Shown here in pieces: positions 40,101 to 52,000 of a stretch of DNA of 64,000 nt (positions are counted from its first letter, which is position 1; each line of letters opens with the position of its first letter). The stretch is from Stictocephala bisonia (taxonomy: Eukaryota > Arthropoda > Insecta > Hemiptera > Membracidae). The DNA lies in contig JAQJVL010000731.1 of NCBI GenBank assembly GCA_035578905.1, forward strand, positions 15,001 through 79,000, read 5' to 3'. Under the pieces are notes generated by a model. That model ran no database searches. It was not told the origin of the DNA and worked only from the letters and a program-made list of their open reading frames with translations. Made by a program: the position numbers and the translations under genes.

Positions 40101-43100
40101 TCCCCTAGTAGGATACTAAAAGGAATACTAGGTGACTTTCCAGAATATTCATCCTTAGTCTAGTAAGTTTTCATGTTTAGTCTCCTTATAATCTATGCAA
40201 CACAGCTAGAATGTATTACGTAAATGTTAAAATGCATATATTTACAGCAATGAAACCCCAGATGAACAATGAGTACACTTCACATATAATCATCAAATTT
40301 GATTAAGAAGTGATCAGGACACATGTAAGGCTTTTTTATTCACTCAAATGTATGGTCAAAAACTAGATATACTTGATCAGCAGTGATAAACATTCAATTC
40401 AGAAATTCAAATATAAGGTGAAGATTGTTGCACATGTAGTTTTGAGAATTTTGGTCTGGTTCTTTCGCACTACCTTACCTTACCTATGTGACTACTCAAA
40501 CCTAAGGTTTTTGGCCTCGCCAACAACTCTTCACCATCCGTCTTGGTCCTGTATCATCTCTGGTGTTACATTCAGCCTTCTCATGTCTTTCATTATTTTG
40601 TCTCCCCACCATAGTCTTGGATGTCTACCTTGTGGAACACTTTCCTTTATATCCAGTACTTCAAGCTTTCATTATATTTATTGATTTTTCAGGTTTTCCA
40701 TTGTGTTTTAAAAGTTTCTATATTTGTTGTCTGTCAATGCTAACATAAGCTTTTTTTAAAATCTATGAATAAAATGTGTACACTTTTATTAAATTCGCAG
40801 TATTTTGATAATATTTGTTTTAAAATAAATAAGTGATCAGTCTAGTAATGTGCACTATTGATTGAGATTGACTATTGACTGTTAATACGATAGTAGGAAA
40901 CCACTATTAACTAAACAGTCAACTATTATTCTATAGAGGGGGGAGCTAACTATCGCCGCAACAAACAAGTCAAACAACGTATACCGACTGTTTTATTTGT
41001 TCAAGCGCGACTGTTTCATTTGTTCAAGCGCAACTCCTTCATGCGTTCAAAGTAAGACTGTTTCATTTGTTCAAGCACAAATGTTTTATTTGTTTTTAAA
41101 GCAAAATCTGTTTGCTACCTGTTATTGAATATCAAAATAGCTTTGAAATTTACAGCTATTTTCTAATTATTTTGTAAAATGTGTTTATTATGATACATGT
41201 ATATGTATTAATTAATTATAGGCCTAATTTAACACTATATAGATAAATTGTTCATTATTATAGTCCGTGACAAAAAACTATAATAATAATCAGGCGATTG
41301 TTATTGTTTGAAATTAAATTATGTTTTTGTTCTTATTATGGCATTCATTATATGAAAATCGTTTAATATTAATAATTTCCATTCTAAAAGTAAGTTCCAT
41401 TTTTGCATCATCAAATTATTGATGAAATAAATTTTACCAAAGCCTAATTATTTATACTGTACTACAAGATGCGTGATCATAAAAAATGTAATTGATCAAT
41501 AAACGCGTTAATCATTTAATTTTATATCCATTCATGACAAGACAAACAAAATAGTTATTATTCATGTTACAACATGTACAGCTCTTCGGGTGTTTTTGGT
41601 TGCTCTCGGTTATTTATGTTGACTGTTTGCAGTGTTGCACAGTTCAGCGCTTATTCTCATAGGTTACATTGAGAATAAACATGATCATGACTGTTTTCAT
41701 TCGACTACTGTTGAGGAAATACAACTGAAACGATAGTAAAAGACTATCAAACTATTTGACAGTTTTCAGTGGATAGTGCCCATCACTAGATAGTCGTTGA
41801 TCTTGGTTTTCTAAAACCTGCTTGGTGATCATCAACCATTTCTTCAGAAAATTGTAACAATCTATTGTACAATATTTTTGAAAGTATATTGTAGGTAGTG
41901 CTATTAGTTATTACAATCTAATTTATTACCTTTTGTGTAAATTGGCACTCTAACTGCAGTTTTCCAGTCCTCTGGGATTTCTTCATTTTTCCTAATAATT
42001 CGTACTAAATTATGTATTTTCTTGAGGACAATCTGGCCTCCTACTTTTAAAAGCTCTACTGATAGACCATCTTCTTCTGGAACCTTGTCATTTTTTAGAG
42101 ATTTTAGAGCTTCTTCCATAGACAGTTCTTCTACTTCTATTGATTGTCTCTGCTGTAAGTCTTTATATTCTTCATCTTGATGTCCAATCTCATCTCCAAT
42201 TAGCAGATTTTCAAAATATTTACTCCATATATCTAGTACCTCTCTTCTGTTTCAGGTTATTTTATCTTCACTGTTTTTAACACCCAACGTTTTTGCTATA
42301 TAAGTTTTTTTTTAAATCTTACAGAGCGGAAGAAATCTTTGCTATTATTATGAGTTCTGTCTTCCAACGCTCTTCTTATTTGATCTTTTATAAATGTTCT
42401 TTTTGCTGCTTGTATCCTTTTATTTACCTCTTTATTAAAGATGTTATAATTCTGTCTGTGTTCTATAGTGTTATCAGAAAGGAAAGATTGTTTGGCTTGC
42501 CTTTTTATCAATTATTTTTTGACAGTCTTCAGAGAACTATGGTTTTGTTTTTTTGAGATTTCCTATTTACACCCACAACTTTTTCAGTTATGTCTTGAAC
42601 AGAGTCTTTAATTTCAATCCATAACAATGTACTGTTTCGTCTTCATTTTCATTTTCTTTGCTTGAAAGTATTTGAAACCTGTTTGAGAGTTCAATTTTGA
42701 AATTGGAACTTACAGTTTGATTTACAAGATGTTTTGTATTTATGATTGGTTTCACTTTCTATGGTTATTTTTCTTTGCACAGTCTTTGCTTTATCTTTGT
42801 TTTTATCAAGTAGTGATCAGTTCCGTATTCCGCTCCTCTCATTCTTCTAACATCATAAATACTGTTCTTTAAGCTTTGATCAATGAGAACTTGATCTATT
42901 TGGTTTTGGACAGTGCTGTTGGGAGAAGTCCAAGTTATTTTATGTATATTTTTGTATGAGGAAGCTTGTGGACATTATTTAAAGATTGTCTGCACTTGCA
43001 AACCTTATTAAACTCACACCATTATCATTTGTGCTATCATGTAGGCTGTTCCCAACTATATATTGTCTCCAGCATGGTTCATTCCCAACCTTTGCGTTTG

Positions 43101-45954
43101 AATCTCCTATGAGGACTTTCATGTCGTTGTTGGGTAGTGACATCATAATGTGGTTTCATAAAACGTATCTTTGGCATCATCATCAGTATCTTCCGTTGGG
43201 ACATAAAAGGATACTATCGCACTACGACACAAAAATATACTTTTTTGCAACTACCTCTTAAGAAATACATTGGAATAATTTTGGGGGTAAAAAGGCTGTC
43301 AATCATAAGTAAAAAAAAATAAGTTTTTCAAGAATTTTCTTGGAGATTTCAGACCAATAGATTCAATTCAAGTATACATGATGAGAGTAAGACGCCAGGA
43401 AGTGCCTTGGCATTTCATGTCAGTGAGTAAGTAACATTGCATGAGCTATATAGTATAAACTCTCTAGAAAATTTAATCAAAAATTGTTCCTTAGGTCGAG
43501 ACATATTTCACAGTATAAACATGGGTCTACAGTGACTAGTTTTCTGTCTGTCTGTATGTGTTTTTTACAAATTATTTTATAATACAAAAACAATTTAAGA
43601 TAGAAACTTCAAACTTATTATAAATATAATAATAATAATAAATTGTTTATTTCCGCAATTATGTACAATGTGAACAAAACAATATTTCCTTGGAAAAAGT
43701 AAATAACTACCAACATCCAGTAACTGGTAGTTATAATACAAATAATAGATAAAATAAAGTCACTCTTAGGTGAGTCTTCTTATAAATCCACTTCACTGAA
43801 GCGTCCACTGTGAAGCGTGGATATCTAGCTTAATAGATAGAACAAGTAAACAAATCTAATTGTTGTAACTAAATTTATTTTAAAATGACAGCCTTTCAAA
43901 ATTTGTAATATCTAATTTCACAGAAAACTGTGATATAGCTAAAAAAAATTTTAATGGTAGGTAAAAAACGCATAATTAAGAGACAAATCAAGCAACATCT
44001 TATTTACTTAAGTCAAATAATTTATAACCCAGATATAACAATTTTTGTAAATCAATGTAATTTCTATAATAATACAATTCATACCTAAAACATTGTTTAA
44101 CAGCACACATGAGATGCTGGATATCATTAATCAGCTGTTTATGAATTATTTAATTTGAACTATGAATCAGATGTTTATTAGTAACGCATAGTTGATGGAT
44201 AAGTAAACATTAGCTGTTAGAAATCAACAATATGTTTTTTTTATATTAGTTTTACAAAATGAATACCTGTACAAGTGAGGAATGCTATGATATGCATTAC
44301 TTTAATGACTAATGGTAATCAAAAACAAGCTCAAAGATTGTACTGTAAAATGTTTCGAAACAGACAGGATCGAAATTTCAAGATATTTACTGCTGTTCAC
44401 AATAGGTAAGAGAAATTAAATGAATGAAATGAAAAATGCCTTTATTAAAGGGGCGAAGCTAGGACTGTTAAGTCCTCTCTTAACACTTAACCCCATTTAA
44501 CTGGGACATTTATGTGTTATAGTTCATACGGATCACGACAGACTAGTTCATAATGTCCAGTTTTAAGAAAATTTTTAAGGTGTCCCATCAACAATAACTA
44601 GCATAGTAGGACATGAATTAGGCTGTGGTAAAAATATGGTGTGGAGAGTTTTAAATGGTTGACACGTTGAATGCGGACTATGTTAACTGACATAGTGCAG
44701 CAGTGTCACACCTGGCGGACTAAGTTAATTTAAGTAGCACTCCTATTTCAAATGCATTGGTTTAGCATTAGCTATTGTCGGAAAACGTTGTGTCATTCAG
44801 CGCTTTTTGTACCAGTTTTTATGTTCAAGAGTAGTTCGTTTTCTGTTCTTGCCATTTTTGTAGGAGGGGTGACTGTACTAAGTGATAGTGTCTTGTGGTT
44901 AGCCATTAGGGTGCACAATTATGTAGTCTCTCAGCATTCAATGTGTTAAGGGCTTCATCCCTACAAACCATAAAAAGTTCAAGCTTTGAATGCTGAAGAC
45001 TATCCTAGGTGCATGGAATGTTCCAGCCGGATTTTAATTAAGGATATTGAAGAGCACAGTTCAGAGAAGATTTCATTTACAGATGAAGCGCAAATTTCTC
45101 AAAAGAGGGGATCTTCAATTGTGGCACACCACACGTTTTGACTGCAGACAACCCAAATGTTATTACTGATAGAGGGCATCAAGAAAGGTTTTAAGTGAAC
45201 TTTTGGGTAGGCATTATTGAAGATCTTCTAATAGGACCCTACATTTTACCTAACAGACTTAACACCCCTGAGTATCTTGTGTTTGGTAATTTGTCTTTTT
45301 CAGAAACATTATCCATGAATTATTAGGAGATGTGCCATCTCATTTTAAACACGGTGTGAGGTTTTAACATGATTGAGCTCTAGCTTATTTTAGTATCGGC
45401 GTCAGAGACTACCTAAATGTTACATTTGAGCAGACGTGGGTGGGACAAGGTGGACCAGTACGTTGGCCTGCCAAATTCCTATTAGACTTTTTTCTGTGGG
45501 GGCACTCTTGAAAGAACTGGTCCAAAATAAAGCACACTAGTACAGAGTGAAATGGCCTTGGTTGGGAGAATTTTAGAAGCTGCAGCAAAAATTCAGGAGA
45601 ATGTAAATTTTGTTAACGAGTTCAGTGATCTTTCAACAACTTTTATACATTAGTTTCATGGAAATATTTTCTATTCTAATTTTATATATAATTCATTGCT
45701 AATAAACAGCTAACTCATTGTTAACATGAAGTGGACAGAAAACAGCTGATTAATGATGCGCAATGTCTCATTTGTGCTGTTAAATAATGTTTTACGTATG
45801 TATTGTGGTATTATACAAATAACATTGACAAAAAAATTGTAAACCCTGGGTTATTAGTTATAAAATAATTTGTACAAAAACCCATCAAGCAAATTTTTAG
45901 TATTCTATTTATTAAAATTATTATGATTATTAATTAATTTATTAAGAGCATAGA

Positions 45955-46003
<49 letters not shown>

Positions 46004-49000
46004 TTTACACTGATAATTACATAAATATGTTATGATGACATAGTTATTGGTGGAGGCATAAAGCCGTGTAACAATGAGTTATGGTGAGATGATGACTGCT
46101 GGGTTATATCAAAGCACTCCTAAAAATATATTACGGTACATCTGGGTCGATTGGATTGAATGCATATAACAGCTGAGTGATGATTTAAATTTGATTCAAG
46201 AGAAATATTAATCAATAAATATTGCTGCAGTTTTAAGAAATAATAAGCCCATCACACTTTATTCTTAGTTAAGATAAAATATTTTATCTCAACTAACAAA
46301 ATACTCACCAAACATTGATATTCAGTATTCTATTTTTTACTCGGCGGGATAGTCTTAGTTTTGGAACATGGTTAGTACAACTATAAACAAACAAAGGTCA
46401 TGAGCACAACTATAAGCCTCTATAAATAGATCATCTATAATGAAAATCATGAAATAAAACAAAAGAAATGGTAGTGATTTGTGTCCATAATTTACTAGTT
46501 CTATTAGTGTAATACAGTTTATTTTGAGTTTTAATCATAAATTGGTTAGTATATTGTCTTTTTAAAGTTGTGCCATACTGTTTTTATATACATTATAATG
46601 TAAGCCTTCTGTATCACAATCTTTTTTTTAATTGAATCATTGTGTCTTTCCTTGTATTTGCTTTTTTTTGTATTGCACTTATGAAATGCCTGTTAGTGAA
46701 CTGAATGGTATGGACACAGCTCATGGTGGATAGACCAGCATTATGTGAATAATAAATTTGTAGATTCACTCAATTGTTGCTTTTTATGTATAGGGAACAA
46801 ATTTTATAGAGATCTTTTGTATATAAAATATGGTTTTACTCATGCTCAATCAGACTCGGTAAAACCATTTTTCATGGGTAGCCAAGAAACGTGTATGGAT
46901 TGACACATACCACTTGTGTATAGGTGGACATGCGGTTTCAGTACCACCATATGTGTATAGGTAGGTGGGTGGGGGGAAACATGGATATGATGACGTTCAA
47001 ACCGTACTAATACATATACTGATACAACCTACCCAGACACGTACAGTGATACAAACCCACCCACCCTACCAAACACGTACAGTACTACTGAATCGTACTA
47101 ATTCGTCATGTAAGAAGACGAACACTCACATTCACCAATTACAGCCAAATATAGATCTATTAAAACGGTTTGGCTAGCATCTTTTAATCTGGCCAAGGCG
47201 AGTTTGCCAAACTAGAGCGAATTGTAGAAAAACGTAATCAGCAATACCTCCCTCATATATTAATTACTGTATAGATCTGATAAATGTATTATCAAAATAC
47301 CTGAGAATTGCAGCTTCCAAGTCCCAATCGGAAAGTAAGGATAGATATGTTTCTTGCCCATAGTCATCATACACTCTATATCTTACTGTAAAATCACTGA
47401 AACGGAACAAAATAAACTGCATTAAAGAAAACAAAACTATACAGCTGACTTTGATAAGAATCAAATCCATTTAGACCATTCCTAAAAAAGATTGATTAAA
47501 AGTTCCCAAGTTATAACTAACACATAACACCAAATAATTCCATAGCTCGTAAATATGTACATCATAAATCAGCTGCTATACTCTATTTCATGTTGAGAAT
47601 GCAGTACAGCTCTTATGGACAAACACAGCGCTACTAGCTGGTGCAAAAATATAGCGCTCTGTCTGTCCACTGTCATATAGCTTCTTCACAGTTTTTCCCG
47701 GATATTATATTAAAGTATTTGTTTTTTTTCTTTTTATCAAAAAATATATGTCAAAAATGTCTCATATAATGTAATGGTGTACAAATTAAGTATTATTAGT
47801 TAAAAAATTGACTTAAAGAACAAATTATCACCTATAAAAAAGTGTAGATATTTTAATGTATGTCAATTACAAACAAAATGTAATTGATGAAAAGGAAAAT
47901 ATAGTAAAATGTAAAATAAATTATCTATTATAATGCTGTAAATTAATGTCTACTTAACATAATCAAGTTTTAATTATCATATTCCAAGAAAAAAAAAATA
48001 ACGTTTATTTATTGGACTACCCATGTTTTGTACCTAAATTAACGAGTGTTGAGTGAGTTCTTAACTGTTTTAATGCAAATTACGTTTGTTTATAATAATT
48101 TATGTTAATAAATTAAGCATATTTTATAATAATATTTAAGATATTTATGAATTGTGTTACAGTAAATAATTAATTAGTTTTAGTTAAAAATAAGCTTTCA
48201 AACAAAAAAAAACCAGCTCTATGTGTTTTTTATATTATCTCTAACCCATCAATAACTTAACTGAAGACAAGGCGGGCGTGTGACTTGTTTGGGCCTTTCA
48301 CTCTTTACATCTTATCTGTTGACGCAAAGGAATAAACAAACATCCCCTAAAAGGGAAGTACAAGGGTACATACAGTGTTGGAAGGAGGTTTGTGGTTAGT
48401 GCTTGTCTTTTTCGGAGTGTCTTGGTCGAGTGAATTCAATTATAATTTTAGCGATTCAGTGTGGTTTTTAACAATGGAAAAGAATGCTAAAGGAAAAATA
48501 ATTAAAAGTGGTGAGATTAAGACAGTGTTAAATGTATATAAGTATTTCGAAAAGTGTTACCCGGACAAAAATGTCATTTTTTATGTTAAAAAACCAGGAG
48601 GCTACGTTAATTAGTGAAAGAACTATTTATAAATTAAGAAAGGAAGGGGATCGTGGACAGACGCCAAGAAAAATACCTTGAAAAATAAAGTATAAAACAA
48701 ACAGAATGACTAAATACGATGGATTTGTAATTGGAGCCATTCGGAGAATAGTTCATTCGTTTTTTCAAGAAAATTTACCACAGACACTTGATGCTGTGTT
48801 GGTAAAGGTGAATCAAGATGACACATTGCCAAATTTTACAAGAACGACATTGTGGAGGTTGTTTAAAGATATTGGCTTCCGATTTGAAAAAAGGAATCGC
48901 CAGTCTATGTTACTGGAAAGAGACGACATAATAATTTGGCGACACAATTTCTTATGGAAAATTAAGACATTTCAGGATGCAAGGGTTAAATATAGTTTAT

Positions 49001-52000
49001 TTAGATGAGACTTGAGTAAACGTTGGGCAAGCTTTAAACAAAGTCTGGAAGGATACCATAGTTAAATCACCGAAGGATGCATTCCTTGCAGGTTTGACCT
49101 CTGGTTTGAAGGATCCAATCCGTAGAAGCCCTCGATTTGTCATAACACATGCTGGAGGTGTTAATGGTTTTGTAAAGGATGCCAAGTTGGTATTTTTGGC
49201 CAAAAAAGGTGCTGCTGACTACCATGATGAAATGGACAGCGAAAGATTCGAAACTTGGTTTAAAAACCAACTACTTCCTAATCTTGAAATAGGAAGTGTA
49301 ATTGTTATGGACAACGCATCCTATCATTCTCAAAAACTGGAGAACTTACCAACAAGCAAATGGAGAAAATGTGACATACAGAACTGGTTGAGTAATAAAC
49401 AAATCCCGTATCCAGATGATAGCTTGAAACGTGAACTACTGGCGCAAGTTCTGAAGTGCAGAATGTGTATTCGTTAAATGCAGTGGACGAAATGGCTAAG
49501 CAAAGTGGCTTTACTGTTCTTAGGCTTCCTCCATATCACTGCGAGTTAAATCCGATTGAACTGGTTTGGAGTCAGGTGAAGAGGCATGTGGCAGTGCACA
49601 ACACCAAATACAATAAATCGTTGATGGAAGGTTTAATAAAATGATGCATTTACAGCAGTTACAAATCTGCAGTGGTCTAATTATTGCAATCATGTACAAA
49701 AAATTGAAGACAACATGTGGAAAATTGACAATCTACAAGATGACGTTGAAGCCCTTATTATTCGACTTACTGGAACATCTTCGGAGGAATCAAGTGAAGG
49801 GGAGTGTTCGGCAGTGCAGTGTGATATGTCCGGAGTTGAAGAACTAAGTAACTAAGCAGTACAAGATTGTAAGTACAAAAATTATACATAGCCTACACAT
49901 ACCAATGTAAAAATAATAAATTTATATTTGTATCTTGATTTTTATTATGTTTTTCATCAGAATGCACAAAACTTCCTCCAGAGGAGATATTAACTTCAAA
50001 TTCCTTGAGTGCTTAAATGAGCAAACTAAACAAAAACTAATACTGTATTTATAAATATTTTCAAAGAAAAAATTAAACAGCAATTAGGTAAGATAAACAA
50101 ATTACTAATATTTTGGAACGGGTGTGTCACAACAAAATAAATGTGACACTTATATACTATAAAATACCTATTGTAAACTATTTGAAGCCCTGGTAAAATA
50201 ATTGAAAAATAATAACTAGCTTTATGCCTGTAATTTTCATTGCCTAACATTATAAATTCATCTTTAAGCAACATATTTTAAGTAGAATAGATTTTATATT
50301 AAATAATTAATATTTCTCCTGGGTTCATATTTTAGCACCAATAGAATCGCGGGTGGTTCAGAGTGAGGCCAGCTCACCAACACAACGATCATTGCACACG
50401 CCGCACAGTCACGTTTCTTTGTTACTAATTACCGACTAAACTATACATATTAGTGAAAAGTTTCAAATAAAAAAAAGTACCAATGTTTATCTACAGCTTT
50501 CCCGCTGACGAAACTTCCCTGACCAAAAAATAAAAAACTTCCTCACAGGTTGACTTTTCCATGTATTTTCTAAAATATATAAACTAATTTTTACTTTTAA
50601 TATACTATAGCAAATTATTTTAATTATATTATAAATTCATACTAATACAGTAAGAATCCACTACTTCTGCATCAAGTTTACACAAAATGTCATACTGTTT
50701 AGTCAATATTTATTCACTTAAAATGCAGTGTAATTGAATTATGGCCTCTTAAAACTGAACCTCGAAAGGCTATACGTTTTTAGAGCACATGTTTAATTTA
50801 TAAAATTATATTAACTTATTTTCGTTATTTTATACCTTTATTAACAGGCAATAAATGTTTTCCCAACCACCTCCTGTACGAAAAATTTAAATTTATGCTT
50901 ACTTTTATTAGCGAGCTAACGTTTTTATACAGTACTGTACATCAAAAACTCCCATTTGATTAGCATTGCTTATGGGCTTACCGTACTGCATTCTCAATAT
51001 GAAATAGAGTATAGCTCACTTGGTTGAAGACAAGTAATTCATAGAACTAGGCCTACAACCAAGTGAGACTAATCCAATAAACGGTTGATGACCCCTAGCT
51101 ACTAGTAATTTATGTTAATACAAAGATCAAACATAAATTACTTAGTCTTATTTAAATTATGACAATTATTTAACAGCTGATGTTTAAGTAAATAAATAAA
51201 ATAACCCTATAAGGTTAGCATTGAAAGTAACTTTGAAGGGTAGTAGGGGGGGAAGCCCTTCAATGCATGTAAAACCATGCCTACAACCTTCTTTGGGAGG
51301 AAAAAAGTCTACACATTTTCACATCATTCCAAGATGAGCTTCTGGAATATTTTTGAGTTTATGTACTCATCATATCTTGAAAATTCACCTCGACTGTTAA
51401 TGTTTTGTTGACAACCTGGAAAGTAGGGTGGAGAACTGATCCAAAAAATGGTGGCTGATTCATATGCAGATAGAAGAAAAAACTAGTACATAAATACCAA
51501 ATCAGCTTGGAAAGAGAGAAATTTTTGTACAACAATATGCTAAGATATAGAAAAAAACTAAATAGTTTTTTGTGAATTATGTAAAAAATTTATATAATTT
51601 TATCTTAATTTGGGAAACTTTTGTTCAAAATTCATTATGTCCTACACTAGCTCAAACCTTAATTCCCTCCTCACAGCAATCTTAACCAACATGCTAAAAT
51701 CCACCTAAATACCAATACAAAATGCCTTAGAGCAGTATTTGCAAAGTAAAGAACATTATTTATAAAATATTATCTACTCATACATACAACTTTCATAATA
51801 TTGGTTCTTACCCCTTGATATCGAACGCCTTGGCTAAAATGCTTTGAAGTACTTCAAATGAGGTTATCTGAGGATCTACACTGAACTTTTTATATTCTGG
51901 AGGAAGTACTCCCTCACATTTCTGCAAAAACAATATCCATACAAATAAACATCAATACATATGCAAAGACTAAATTTAAGTAGAACAAATTAAAAGTAAA

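Larger units (their letters stand above)
40480..43420 (-). mobile_element. LINE with AP endonuclease and reverse transcriptase, decayed and split by a hAT-like insertion
   Basis: Minus strand, 5' to 3'. Endonuclease pieces: VSFYVPTEDTDDDAKDTF near 43200, NDMKVLIGDSNAKVGNEP near 43100, and HKITWTSPNS, QIDQVLID and DVRRMRGAEYGTDHYL at about 42945-42800. A spacer frame follows at 42296-42511. RT N-terminal part: SLKNDKVPEEDGLSVELLK and PEDWKTAVRVPIYTKGN at 41904-42119, continuing LYNRLLQFSEEMVDDHQAGF and RKPRSTT to 41790. After the inserted element it resumes at 40842 with TDHLFILKQILSKYCEFN and LFIDFKKAYVSID (RT motif A). The YADD core is deleted, and a C-terminal GRHPRLWWGDKIMKDMRRLN follows near 40625. 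Frameshifts and stops throughout. Confidence 0.88.
44014..45872 (+). mobile_element. About 1.86-kb DNA transposon with roughly 175-bp terminal inverted repeats
   Basis: Left arm 44014-44186 and right arm 45695-45872 are inverted copies with moderate divergence. Shared words include AAAACATTRTTTAACAGCAC and CATTAATCAGCTGTTT. Between them lies a decayed mariner-related transposase plus at least two later insertions. It sits in TBC1D25 intron 3. Confidence 0.8.
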
